Origin: Clostridia bacterium
GTDB lineage: Bacteria > Bacillota > Clostridia > Oscillospirales > CAG-272
NCBI GenBank assembly: GCA_017547545.1
Contig: JAFYPJ010000065.1
Location: 1 to 40,522, forward strand
DNA: 40,522 nt
Direction of reading: 5' to 3'
Each line of letters opens with the position of its first letter. The stretch's first letter is position 1. A program made the position numbers and the translations under genes. Positions 10,001-17,731 of this stretch are shown here, in pieces. The notes below the pieces were generated by a model, which saw only the letters and a list, made by a program, of their open reading frames with translations, ran no database searches and had not been told where the DNA came from.

Positions 10001-10628
10001 ATCAACCTTCAAGAACGAATTTGCCGAGCTTATGACCTATTTCAGATCAATATTCGGTAACAGCGATTTTCCCGTATACTTAAATGAATTCCCTGCACAC
10101 ACAGGCGGTTTTGATTTTGGTTGCTCACGCGTTGAAGTGGGAGTTGTACCTCAGATCCTTGAAAACAGCTATGTTGTTCCCGCCTCAGATACCTTTACCA
10201 ACATCAAATGGCATAATTCGATTCATCCCTATGTAAAGCGTATTCAGGCAAAGCGTCTTTGCTCTATGGTTCTGGCAAACCGTTTTGGTAAGGGTGGTAT
10301 AGAAAATGCAGCAGGCCCGATACTTGAAAATGCATCATATAACGGTACATCGGTAATTCTTGATTTCAAATATACCGCCGATGGACTTACAACCTTTGCA
10401 AGTGAGGATTTCGGTGATACTGTTACAGGCATTGAGGTTATGGACTCACAAGGAAGATGGAGTAAAACCGCGGCAACCATAATTGATAAGGATAAAATTT
10501 CAGTTAATGCAGATTTTGAGATATACGGTGTTCGTTATTACCGAATGAGTGCAGGATATTATCCGAAACACGCGAATATATGTAACAGCAAAGGAATGCC
10601 GTGTGTGGCATTTGTAAATTACAAATAA
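7002..10628 (+). CDS. Giant secreted sialate O-acetylesterase-like protein with four InlB-like repeats
   Basis: This is a 1208-residue paralogue of the protein at 329. The ATG at 7002 is preferred over the one at 6990 because GGAGG (6992-6996) sits 5 bases before it and overlaps the upstream ATG. Order: signal peptide (about 1-24); four InlB/Listeria-Bacteroides repeats (about 31-105, 122-198, 203-281, 290-366; pattern LDANGG...GYTLAGWYCEKY...FKAVW); R1-R4 repeats (about 376-710); SASA esterase (about 715-1208). Catalytic motifs are G810-Q-S-N with Ser812, WYQGESD from W982, and IHP with His1075. As in its paralogue no cell-wall anchor is visible. It is 20 bases upstream of an SLH-anchored GDSL esterase with no terminator between, so the two are probably co-transcribed. 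The four InlB-like repeats suggest an extended adhesive stalk (inference). Substrate unknown. Confidence 0.88.
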   Translation: MKRLVSLLLCVIMVSFFFSFVISGEEEKAYCITLDANGGKIEGKSVYGINFGDRYCDIFGDTIPNAVREGYTLAGWLCEKYNYILNVKNGDYYAVYENTVFRAVWIDDEGNSPDTVLPEKSYMISFDANGGMITEGESIYYINTGERYIDVMDKAPAAVREGFEFIGWYCEKYQYLLNVNQTDSFTVQENVVFKALWERTDRDYTVTLDPNGGEMNGKTVFKIDRNEFYVDRIGETMPKVTKQGYTFCGWYNEKYDFMLSISATSYHKYDESLTFVAKWEKNKTPETQKDLIITLDGNGGDVIGQSVYGANLYESYQSIFGKIPNAYRPGYTLAGWYCEKYYYTLDMSANDCLAVNEDVVFKAVWKKNNYMGVGTDGFNVIIADAENISHIRYAKGSFDNASDIKNALDCVDLNERVIGTAITDGYFIKELPDTGNYSFWIKYKDTSSYVFLARITAPEEYVSVKGVTVDIKNLYGVRDIFVAKGNYNSYSEVKNNGGVRISDAKIAGRHSYSYMAGNVGEYTLCIRYTDSSRPHKILKTTVSVDMPVFCEKGLQLEISNLNNVKVIRTAYGEFTGAGEIKRAEGSRGYSGKSIDESFTLSYKNEGVVTVAVVYQNGYTHIYKYSVTKKTPEIEALGNSIYLSKLTGMSVIRYTKGVYNSVGEIKNSPDNRYIKTLEGDSVVISDLEEGRYTVYVQYKDSSEALVHLDVTNIPIDAKGVKVSSAFTDNMVLQRDEKLSVWGFAKESDGKRVAVTFGGKTAYATVENGEWKAIFDETFPYNTKPQDLKVYSAEGETVIKDVLVGDVYYIIGQSNTLYGLNEEINDLEYHGLSYELEVDFDNSRNMRFFRISNSDYWGITGEMKQGTAYEYKDVYNGRVWQKPSDVGRLIQSNAGSYQVFSALGYLFAYNMTNETQVPIGMIEIDASGHPLTSFAPNHLAQKWGDEYYDSTNGIYNSYMGCYSRYVYNQQIHPLRHFSIAGIIWYQGESDAYNTVEQKGIGASTFKNEFAELMTYFRSIFGNSDFPVYLNEFPAHTGGFDFGCSRVEVGVVPQILENSYVVPASDTFTNIKWHNSIHPYVKRIQAKRLCSMVLANRFGKGGIENAAGPILENASYNGTSVILDFKYTADGLTTFASEDFGDTVTGIEVMDSQGRWSKTAATIIDKDKISVNADFEIYGVRYYRMSAGYYPKHANICNSKGMPCVAFVNYK

Positions 10629-10648
10629 TAAAAAGAGAGGTGTTTGGT

Positions 10649-12205
10649 ATGAAAAAAATCACAGTGATCCTTTTAGCATTGGCAATGCTTATTTCTGCAT
10701 TGAGTTTTGGTACAATTGCAGAGGATAACGCGGATTTTGTTGATGTACCCGCGGAAAGCTGGTACTATGAAGGATGCATGTATTGTCGGGACAATGCTCT
10801 TATGAAGGGAGTAGGAAATTCAGCCTTTTCTCCCTTGGGAAAGGTTACCCGTGAGCAGTTTGTTCAGGCGTTGGCAAACTTTAACGGTGCCGATCTCATA
10901 TCTTATCAGGAAAGCTCTGCCGACACCCCCTTTGAGGATGTTAAAGAGGGTGAATGGTATTCAAATGCCATAGAATGGGCAAGGGTTAACGGTATTGTTA
11001 CCGGTATATCCGATACTGCCTTTGGCCTTGGTAAAGAGGTAAGCCGTGAGCAAATGGCAACCATGCTTGTAAGATATGCAGAGTATATGGGGCAAAAGAC
11101 CAACTATCCCTTTGACCTCAACGGCTTTGCGGATAATGCAAGTATTTCGGACTGGGCAAATTCCGGAGTTGAGTATTCAGCAGCATTCGGTCTTTTCAAG
11201 GGTGATAACAACTCTCAATTCAACCCCAAGGGTACTGCAACAAGAGCTGAGCTTGCTACGGTTCTTATGAGAGCACATAAGATTTCAAAGAGCAGGATCG
11301 TTTGCTTTGGAGACAGCCTTACTATGGGAATCGAAACGGGATTCAGCGATATCGTTGAAACTCCCTACCCCGAAAGAGTTGGCGAATACCTTGGTGTAGA
11401 CAGCGTAAATTACGGAATCGGTTCAGAATTATCGGATATGATAGCAACCCGTCAGGGCGGAATTCCCTTGTATGTCAACAACCTCACCATTCCCGAAGAT
11501 ACCACACCTGTACGCATCTTACCTGTAATAGACGGCAACAGCGAAGTGTATCCCTTCGGCTTTTACGGTTTTGAGGGTATCAACGATGTGGAAATAGCAG
11601 GTGTAAAGGGTAAAATAACCGATAAGGACGGCGGAAAAGGTACAAGATTCAACACTGCAATTTATTTTATGCGCAACGAACCGGGCAAAGAAGTTAAGGT
11701 TACTGAACGCACGCTCATTGTTACTCATCCCATGAGTGATAAGCGTGATGATGACATTCTTGTTATTTGGTCCGGTTCAAATGATCTTAAAGGTGCTTCC
11801 AATCTTGAAAAAATACCGGAAATCATTGCAAATCAGCAGGCAATGGTGGATTATGCGGGAACAGATGAATTTATCATCGTGGGCTTTACTGCAAACTCTT
11901 ATATCGGTATAGACGGTTTCAGAGAATGTACCGATCTTGCAAACGAGATTCTCAAGGAGTATTGGGGAGAGCATTATCTTGATATCAAGGAATATATGGC
12001 AACAGAGCAGGTTCTTATTGATCACGGTATAGAGCCTACTCCCCTTGACCTCGAATTCCTTGCAAAAGGCTGGATCCCCGAATCACTTTTGGAAAAGGTG
12101 AAATCCAACGGAGAAAGAAATTATATTCATTTCAATCAGCTGGGCTATGATATAATGGCAGATATGGTTGCCGAAAAGATCGTTGCCCTCGGTTATCTCG
12201 GTTAA
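10649..12205 (+). CDS. SLH-anchored GDSL/SGNH-type esterase
   Basis: The 518-residue protein has a signal peptide (about 1-24), three SLH domains (about 28-80, 93-147, 158-212; TREQF, SREQM and TRAEL signatures) and a C-terminal SGNH hydrolase domain (about 215-518). GDSL-family blocks are visible: FGDSLTMG with nucleophile Ser223, SGSND as block III, and IHFNQLGYD with His494. It should be a surface-anchored esterase on acylated glycans. The frame extends upstream to 10601, but the ATG at 10649 starts the signal peptide and follows an AGAGAGG ribosome site. It is second in a probable two-gene operon with the giant esterase at 7002. A sizeable segment between blocks I and III (about 230-375) is unusual for a minimal GDSL domain. 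Substrate unknown. Confidence 0.87.
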   Translation: MKKITVILLALAMLISALSFGTIAEDNADFVDVPAESWYYEGCMYCRDNALMKGVGNSAFSPLGKVTREQFVQALANFNGADLISYQESSADTPFEDVKEGEWYSNAIEWARVNGIVTGISDTAFGLGKEVSREQMATMLVRYAEYMGQKTNYPFDLNGFADNASISDWANSGVEYSAAFGLFKGDNNSQFNPKGTATRAELATVLMRAHKISKSRIVCFGDSLTMGIETGFSDIVETPYPERVGEYLGVDSVNYGIGSELSDMIATRQGGIPLYVNNLTIPEDTTPVRILPVIDGNSEVYPFGFYGFEGINDVEIAGVKGKITDKDGGKGTRFNTAIYFMRNEPGKEVKVTERTLIVTHPMSDKRDDDILVIWSGSNDLKGASNLEKIPEIIANQQAMVDYAGTDEFIIVGFTANSYIGIDGFRECTDLANEILKEYWGEHYLDIKEYMATEQVLIDHGIEPTPLDLEFLAKGWIPESLLEKVKSNGERNYIHFNQLGYDIMADMVAEKIVALGYLG

Positions 12206-12209
12206 TAAC

Positions 12210-12240
12210 AAAAGCAGAGGATTTTTTTCCTCTGCTTTTT
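12210..12240 (+). terminator. Rho-independent terminator after the GDSL esterase
   Basis: Stem AAAAGCAGAGGA / TCCTCTGCTTTT with a T6 loop and a T tail, starting five bases after the stop. Confidence 0.88.
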
Positions 12241-12769
12241 GCATTAGCACCGCGGGCGGGGAGGCCCCGCCGGCAAGAATCGGGTGAGGACTCAGCAAGG
12301 ATCTTTCATTCAATGTCCTTATTTCCCTACAGTTGATGGACTCAACCCCCGCTAAACTGTAAATATAAATAATGTTCGGCTATGATTTTAAGTTCATAAA
12401 ACGGAATGCAGAGGTCTCCGAAGCGAGCTTGCCGAGTTTTGTGAATATATTATTATCTCTTATTTTATCAATTATATTTTGTTTTTATAAAATTGTTATT
12501 CTATATTGAATTCACAAAGGTTAATAACAATTTTTCCTTTTCTTTTTGCTTTTAGTGAGTATAAAAATGCATTACCGTGTCCAAAAAATATACAAGTCAT
12601 AAATACACCCCCTGATGTTAAGAAAAATGCTTATAAATATAAACATTTATCATCAACATTATACATTTGCTTACTAAACCAGTCAAGTGCATACAAACAA
12701 AGGCTGAATAACTTTCTTGATGTTAGTATAATTATTGTAGTAATACTTTGGAAAAGAAGGTTGTTTGAA
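12241..12769. other. Gene-poor stretch with a GC-rich hairpin
   Basis: I see no convincing gene in these about 530 bases. Near the left end a very GC-rich block stands out from the AT-rich surroundings and contains a perfect stem GGCGGGG-AGG-CCCCGCC (12255-12271). A second GC-richer patch lies around 12400-12440. The right half is strongly AT-rich and leads into the XRE gene, with a TATAAT at 12727-12732 but no good -35. The GC-rich part may be the remnant of a repeat or small element; this is inference. Confidence 0.4.
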
Positions 12770-13039
12770 ATGGGAAAAGAAGTGGACTATCAGAATAGAG
12801 ACAGATTTATCCAGCTTGGTATTGCAATTTCAACTTTGCGTAGAATCAGAGGACTTTCGCAGGAAAAATTAGCAGAAAAAGCAGGAATCAGTCGGTCTTT
12901 GCTTAGTAATATTGAAGCGCCTAATATGGCATATAGTTTTTCTTTGAATGTATTTTATAACATTGCAGATGCTTTAGAAATTGAACCGGAAAAACTTATA
13001 AAAGCATCGGTATTTCCCGAAACAGTTATTAAAAAATAA
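12770..13039 (+). CDS. Small XRE-family helix-turn-helix regulator
   Basis: This 89-residue protein is almost entirely a Cro/C1-type HTH domain (about 18-76; LGIAISTLRRIRGLSQEKLA then AGISRSLLSNIE). The open frame runs upstream to 12506, but residues before the ATG at 12770 are low-complexity translation of AT-rich promoter DNA. The ATG follows a GAAGG-type ribosome site and starts 38 bases after a TATAAT. It is a lone gene between the esterase operon and the convergent GH2 cluster, ending in a shared terminator. Target genes cannot be inferred. With no ligand or protease domain it could be autoregulatory or a remnant of a mobile element. Confidence 0.78.
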   Translation: MGKEVDYQNRDRFIQLGIAISTLRRIRGLSQEKLAEKAGISRSLLSNIEAPNMAYSFSLNVFYNIADALEIEPEKLIKASVFPETVIKK

Positions 13040-13055
13040 GATGATCGCAAAATCA

Positions 13056-13087
13056 AAAAAGCTTTTCGTAAACGCGAAAAGCTTTTT
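13056..13087. terminator. Bidirectional terminator between the XRE and GH2 genes
   Basis: Stem AAAAAGCTTTTCG / CGAAAAGCTTTTT with a six-base loop. A and T runs on both sides let it work for both converging genes. Confidence 0.85.
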
Positions 13088-13115
13088 ATGTTATTTGATT
13101 CAGTGAACAACTATA

Positions 13116-14861
13116 TTACTCCTCAACCACCGATTTTCTCTTTGTTATTTCACTTATGACTTTGGGATCGAATTTAGGACGGCGGTCATAGGTGTAAAGA
13201 CCGTTAATCTCCTGCTCAATGTCATAAAGCTGTGTATAACAGAATGCGCCGATAGCCTTGTTATCATAAAGGGCATTGCAAAGACCGCGGTAGCGTTCGA
13301 TAAATTCTTCCTCGGTTTTGGGCGCATCACCGTAACCCCAATCCTCATCTCTTTTATCGTTATCGATAACCCAGGATGCACCACCGAATTCGGAAAGGAA
13401 ACAAACCTCGTTTGTTTCAAGCATCATTTTTTTCCAACGGGTATAACCGTCAAGAATACTGATAGGCTTACCTTCTTCAAGGGGGAGGTACTTGTTTTTG
13501 AATTCTTCTACGTCCTGTGTATAATCATGAGTATCACACATATCATAGGTTCCGGGAACGTGTGCCCAGCCTGAAACACCTATAAAGAGGCGGTTGGGGT
13601 CATAAGCCTTTGTAAGATCAAAGAGGAACTTTGTACATTCATGGTCAACCAAATAACCTGTTTCGTTCATAGGCGCCCAACCGATGATTGCAGGATGGTT
13701 GTAATCGCGCAGGATCATTTCAAGCCATTCCTGAGGCATACTTGCAAAGATTATATCATGATTGCAGGTGTCGAGGCCCCAGCAGGGATATTCACCCCAT
13801 ACCATATAACCGTGGCGGTCTGCATGATAGAGGAAACGGGGTTCAAAGAACTTCATGTGAAGGCGCGCACCGTTAAAGCCCATTTCAAGGCCGCGAAGCA
13901 CATCGGCCTCAAGCTCCTTATCCGAGGGAGCTGTGTAAAGTCCGTCGGGATAGAAGCCCTGGTCAAGAACAAGGCGCTGGAATATTGCTTTGCCGTTAAG
14001 GTATGTAACACCTTTACGCAGAGCTATATCGCGAAGCCCGAAATAACTTTCAACCACATCATCACCCAAGGTGAATTTAATATCGTAAAGGTTGGGGTTA
14101 TCTGTATCCCAGAGATATCTCTTATCTTCGGGAATAATTATGCTGAAAGCGATATTATCCCAATCTATCTGTTTTTCAACTGTTACAATATGTTCACCCT
14201 TGAAGCTTACCTCTGCCTTAAAGGTCATAAGCTCTGCATTTTTGGTACTCACTTCAAGACGAAGCTCTCCTTCCTTTGCATTGGGAGTCATTTTAACATT
14301 CTTAATAAAGGAAGCAGGCTTGTTTTCAAGCCATACCGTCTGCCAGATACCTGTAGTTCTTGTATAGAAACATTCGTAGGATGAAAACTCGGTAGACTGC
14401 TTTCCGCTGGCAATACGCTTATCCTTTTCATCATCTACGGCATTAACGGTAATTCTGTTTTCGCCCTCTGTAATAAAATCGGTAATATCAAAGGAAAATC
14501 CCGTATAACCGCCACGGTGGGTACCTATTTCCTTGCCGTTGATAAACACCTTTGTAAAATAATCGCAGGCATCAATATTAAGAATCGTGCGTTTGCCCTT
14601 TCCCAACCAGCCGGCAGGAATATTAAAGCTACGGGTATACCAAACGCCCTTGATAAATTCCTTTATTTCAAGTCCGGAAAGCTTACTTTGGGGGCAGTAG
14701 GGAACATTGATCTTTTTATCAAATTCGGTTTTCAACTGATAACCTAAATATTCGCCGTTGTGGGCATCGTCTATAGTGAAATCCCATACACCGTTAAGGC
14801 AGAGCCAATCCTTGCGGACAAATTGGGGGCGGGGATATTCTGTTCTGAAATCTATATTCAT
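13116..14861 (-). CDS. Cytoplasmic glycoside hydrolase family 2 protein
   Basis: The 581-residue GH2 enzyme would hydrolyse beta-linked sugars (galactosidase, glucuronidase, mannosidase or related; specificity cannot be told). It has no signal peptide, so it should act on imported oligosaccharides. Order: sugar-binding jelly roll (about 10-185; NGVWDF, NGKEIGTHRGGYTGFSFD), Ig-like domain (about 186-285), TIM barrel (about 290-575). The acid/base Glu400 lies in APMNETG, and the likely nucleophile Glu491 in FLSEFGG. The length fits compact GH2 members. The ATG is preceded by GAGGAGA. It is downstream of nagA and a ROK-like gene on the same strand but 177 bases away, across a region with hairpins, so it may be separately controlled. 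Confidence 0.88.
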   Translation of the reverse strand: MNIDFRTEYPRPQFVRKDWLCLNGVWDFTIDDAHNGEYLGYQLKTEFDKKINVPYCPQSKLSGLEIKEFIKGVWYTRSFNIPAGWLGKGKRTILNIDACDYFTKVFINGKEIGTHRGGYTGFSFDITDFITEGENRITVNAVDDEKDKRIASGKQSTEFSSYECFYTRTTGIWQTVWLENKPASFIKNVKMTPNAKEGELRLEVSTKNAELMTFKAEVSFKGEHIVTVEKQIDWDNIAFSIIIPEDKRYLWDTDNPNLYDIKFTLGDDVVESYFGLRDIALRKGVTYLNGKAIFQRLVLDQGFYPDGLYTAPSDKELEADVLRGLEMGFNGARLHMKFFEPRFLYHADRHGYMVWGEYPCWGLDTCNHDIIFASMPQEWLEMILRDYNHPAIIGWAPMNETGYLVDHECTKFLFDLTKAYDPNRLFIGVSGWAHVPGTYDMCDTHDYTQDVEEFKNKYLPLEEGKPISILDGYTRWKKMMLETNEVCFLSEFGGASWVIDNDKRDEDWGYGDAPKTEEEFIERYRGLCNALYDNKAIGAFCYTQLYDIEQEINGLYTYDRRPKFDPKVISEITKRKSVVEE

Positions 14862-14885
14862 TTTGTTATCTCCTCATATACAAAT

Positions 14886-14910
14886 AAATTGTACCGCAAG
14901 GGTACAATTT
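14886..14910 (-). promoter_or_regulatory. Hairpin or operator-like palindrome upstream of the GH2 gene
   Basis: A perfect 10-bp inverted repeat AAATTGTACC / GGTACAATTT flanks a five-base loop, 25 bases before the GH2 start. It has no clear T tail for the GH2 direction, so an operator or leader hairpin is more likely than a terminator. Role not known. Confidence 0.45.
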
Positions 14911-14940
14911 CAGATAATGGATAATAGAGAACAGATAAGA

Positions 14941-15015
14941 GAATTGGATGATTTCTGCACATAAAGTGCAGAAATCATCGTCAATTCCTCATTTCTCATT
15001 TCTCATTTCTCATTC
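14941..15015. repeat. Imperfect inverted repeat followed by four CTCATTT direct repeats
   Basis: GATGATTTCTGCAC and its complement, with flanking GAATTG/CAATTC, form a stem of about 20 bp with a small bulge and an ATAAA loop (14941-14987). Directly after come four tandem copies of a 7-base unit, CTCATTT three times then CTCATTC (14988-15015). The block lies between the ROK-like and GH2 genes. It looks like a small interspersed element, or a transcription attenuator between the genes. Confidence 0.55.
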
Positions 15016-15038
15016 TTTATTGATAAACTAATCTCTGA

Positions 15039-16415
15039 TCAGTTTATTTCGGGAAGGCTTGCAGCAGCCACAGACTGACCAACGCGGCGGCTGTTTTCAT
15101 CGGGAATATGGAGTGTGATCTTTTCGTTGAGTTCGGGGAATTCCTTTGCAAGAACCTCTTTTGCTCTGTCAAGAAGGATAACACCGCCTTCGCCTGAGGT
15201 AACTCTGCCCATAATAAGAACATGCTTTATATCATAGAAAAGTGAGTAGTATGCAATGGTGTAGCCAAAGTAAACACCGATAGTATCATAGATCTTTGCA
15301 GCTCTTTCATCACCCTCTGCCATTAAGCCCTGAACAACCTTGAGCTTTTCTGCGGGAGAAAGATTTTCGTCAAGCTCGATACCTGCGGCAGGAGCAAGCT
15401 TTATAACTGCATCCTGAGAGAAGTACTTAACGCCGCAGCCGTAGTCGCCCGACCATTCATCTACCATGGATTCCTTGGAAAAATCACAGGGAACGAATGC
15501 AAGCTCATTCAACCAGCCTGTAATGTTGCCAACACCGTCAACATAACCGCCTGCTTCACTTGTACCCATAGCGATACCTAAAACATTGTTATCGCCAAGA
15601 TCCATAGCACCTGCAAGAGCAGTAACATCACCGTCATTTGCAACTTCAAGGGGAACATCACCGAATTCCTTTGCAACATCAATATACATATTCTTACATT
15701 TGGGATCAAACTGATCCTTTGGAACCTTTAAGAAAAGGGATGCAACCATGATCTTGTTGTCAACATAAACACCTGCAGAGGAAACACCGATAGCATCAAC
15801 TCTGGGCATATGCTCTGCGGCAGATTTCATAGCGGAAAGAATTCCGTCATAGTGATATTGGGGATCCGAATTGGTCTTGGGGAACCAAACAACCTCTTCA
15901 CTGTAAACGCTCTTACCGTCGATAACAGCAGAAACCTTTCTGTCACTTCCACCTGCATCAAAGCCGATACGGCATCCGTCAAGATGACGGCCAACGGGAG
16001 TAGCAGATTCACTTGTTACGGGAGCATCTGCAATATCTCTGTACTCAACGGTGAAGGGTGTTTCATAAACACCTGCCATAAAATCAAAGTCAAATGCACG
16101 GGCACCTTCTGCGGAATATGCTTCGTTAAGCTTGTCTGCAATAAGCTTGGAGCCTGCAATGATAACCTTGTGACCGCCGCGAACCCAAAGAAGGGATTTA
16201 ACGATTCTTTCGATGAATTCGTAGTTTTCATCGTCGTGGCCTGTGCCTTCGGGATAGATAACTGTTTCAAACGCACTTACATAACCCTTGTTTCTTTCAA
16301 TACCGATAACAAGCTTGTTACCGCCTGCTGCCTTTGCACCCTCTGTAAACTCGCGGTATACGAGCATCATGGGGGTAAAGCCTTTATCTAAAATTGCTTC
16401 AACCTTAAGCTTCAT
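15039..16415 (-). CDS. ROK-like (ASKHA-fold) protein with a long N-terminal extension
   Basis: The 458-residue protein carries sugar-kinase-fold motifs only after residue 145: FDAGGSDRK (152-160, phosphate 1), AIGVSSAGV (208-215), VANDGDVTALAGA with N260/D261 at the usual catalytic position, and GIAMGTSEAGGY (280-291, phosphate 2). It lacks the clear CxCGxxGCxE zinc motif of ROK kinases, having only a DYGCGVKY stretch, and has about 140 extra N-terminal residues that I do not recognise. Typical ROK kinases are about 300-320 residues. Its start overlaps the end of nagA by 11 bases, which indicates translational coupling and a role in amino-sugar metabolism: perhaps phosphorylation of GlcNAc or a related sugar, or sensing. 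Specificity is unknown. Confidence 0.78.
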   Translation of the reverse strand: MKLKVEAILDKGFTPMMLVYREFTEGAKAAGGNKLVIGIERNKGYVSAFETVIYPEGTGHDDENYEFIERIVKSLLWVRGGHKVIIAGSKLIADKLNEAYSAEGARAFDFDFMAGVYETPFTVEYRDIADAPVTSESATPVGRHLDGCRIGFDAGGSDRKVSAVIDGKSVYSEEVVWFPKTNSDPQYHYDGILSAMKSAAEHMPRVDAIGVSSAGVYVDNKIMVASLFLKVPKDQFDPKCKNMYIDVAKEFGDVPLEVANDGDVTALAGAMDLGDNNVLGIAMGTSEAGGYVDGVGNITGWLNELAFVPCDFSKESMVDEWSGDYGCGVKYFSQDAVIKLAPAAGIELDENLSPAEKLKVVQGLMAEGDERAAKIYDTIGVYFGYTIAYYSLFYDIKHVLIMGRVTSGEGGVILLDRAKEVLAKEFPELNEKITLHIPDENSRRVGQSVAAASLPEIN

Positions 16416-17544
16416 ATCTGATTTCTCCTTGGATAATAGTTTTCTTTATTTCAAAATTCATATCTGCGATGATAATATCCGCATCCTTGCCGGCTTCAAG
16501 AGAGCCCTTGGTTTCACCCATACCTATAGAGTTGGCGGGATTAAGGGATGCAGCCGCTACAACCTCTGCTACAGAAAGATCTGTATTGTCAAGAACATTC
16601 TTTACAGCCTCATTGAGCTTTAATACGCTGCCTGCAATAGTACCGTCTGCCAAAAGACACTGGATACCCTTTAAGAAAATGGGTTGACCGCCGAGGGAAT
16701 ATTCACCGTCGGGCATTCCGCCTGCACGGGTACAGTCGGTAATAAGCACTAACTTGTCACCCTTGCATTTTGCAACAAGGGAGAAAAGACCGGGATGAAC
16801 ATGGAATGTGTCTGCAATAAGCTCTGCATAAGCATCACTTGCAAGACCTGCACCAACTACACCGGGTTTACGGTGATGAAGTGCTGTTTGTGCGTTGAAG
16901 AGATGTGTTACATGGTCAGCTCCGCATTCAAATGCCTTGTAAGCTTCTTCAAAGGTTGCATCGGTATGACCAACCGAAACACGAACATCAGAATTTTCTC
17001 TGATCTTTTTAATAGCCTCATAACCGCCTTCGGTTTCGGGAGCGATGGTTACAAGCTTGATGATATCGCTGTTGGCAATAACCCAATCAGCATCGGGAGC
17101 TTTAATATGCTCTTCGGCCTGCGCACCCTTTTTTGATGCATTGATGAAGGGACCTTCTGCATTAACGCCTGCAATGTACGCACCCTTCCAGCTCTTTGAC
17201 TCCTCCTTGAGAGAACGGCAAATGTCAAGTGCCGCATTGATCTCATCCATAGAAACTGTCATTGTTGTGGGAAGGAAGGTGGTAACACCGTTTTCCACAA
17301 CTCCGTATGCCATCTTGCGCACTCCTTCGGCCTTACCGTCGGAAGCGTCCTCATTAAGATAACCGTGGATATGTACATCCACAAGACCGGGGGCAACATA
17401 GCAACCCTTTGCCGAGATAACTTCAGCATCTGCAGGAATGTCATTTTCATCAACTATTCCTATAATTTTTTCATCATAAAGCACCGCTTTGCCTTCAACG
17501 GTGCAGTTCGGTAATACAATAATACCGCCTTTGATACATTTCAT
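16405..17544 (-). CDS. nagA: N-acetylglucosamine-6-phosphate deacetylase
   Basis: NagA converts GlcNAc-6-P to glucosamine-6-P plus acetate, the first committed cytoplasmic step of GlcNAc use. The 379-residue protein has the amidohydrolase family signatures in order: PGLVDVHIHG (H58, H60), NAEGPF with metal ligand E130, VGHTDA with H193, THLFNA with H214, FHVHPG (H248, H250), and LITDCTRAGG with catalytic D270. Length matches the family. The ATG follows an AGAGGAA site. It overlaps the ROK-like gene by 11 bases and is divergent from the ROK kinase operon across a 187-base shared promoter region, so the two directions may be co-regulated. The partner deaminase gene (nagB) is not here but at 35097. 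Confidence 0.93.
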   Translation of the reverse strand: MKCIKGGIIVLPNCTVEGKAVLYDEKIIGIVDENDIPADAEVISAKGCYVAPGLVDVHIHGYLNEDASDGKAEGVRKMAYGVVENGVTTFLPTTMTVSMDEINAALDICRSLKEESKSWKGAYIAGVNAEGPFINASKKGAQAEEHIKAPDADWVIANSDIIKLVTIAPETEGGYEAIKKIRENSDVRVSVGHTDATFEEAYKAFECGADHVTHLFNAQTALHHRKPGVVGAGLASDAYAELIADTFHVHPGLFSLVAKCKGDKLVLITDCTRAGGMPDGEYSLGGQPIFLKGIQCLLADGTIAGSVLKLNEAVKNVLDNTDLSVAEVVAAASLNPANSIGMGETKGSLEAGKDADIIIADMNFEIKKTIIQGEIRYEA

Positions 17545-17580
17545 AGTGATTTCCTCTTAAAAAATAAAACTAACAAGAAA

Positions 17581-17609
17581 ATTATAACATTATTTATATA
17601 ATAAAACAA
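17581..17609 (-). promoter_or_regulatory. Likely nagA promoter, extended -10
   Basis: Read on the minus strand: TTGTTT (17609-17604), 17 bases, TATAAT (17586-17581) with a TG in the extended -10 position. The -35 is weak. Confidence 0.6.
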
Positions 17610-17628
17610 GAGATTTGTGACAAAATTA

Positions 17629-17657
17629 TTTACTTTTTTTAAAAAATATGATATACT
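17629..17657 (+). promoter_or_regulatory. Likely promoter of the kinase-phosphatase-esterase operon
   Basis: TTTACT (17629-17634), 17 bases and TATACT (17652-17657) with an extended TGATATACT. It lies 20 bases from the -35 of the divergent nagA promoter, so one regulator could control both. Confidence 0.6.
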
Positions 17658-17731
17658 TATGAAGATATTAAAAAAATACGGTGGCAGAACTTCAATTTCT
17701 GTTACAATTAACGGTATTTCGGAGGAAAATT

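Noticed and set aside
12506..12769. 88-residue N-terminal extension of the XRE regulator
   Set aside because: Low-complexity translation of AT-rich DNA containing the -10 box. The ribosome site and HTH start support the ATG at 12770.
13641..14384. 247-residue plus-strand ORF inside the GH2 gene
   Set aside because: Antisense shadow of a gene with clear GH2 catalytic motifs; no ribosome site or recognisable domain.
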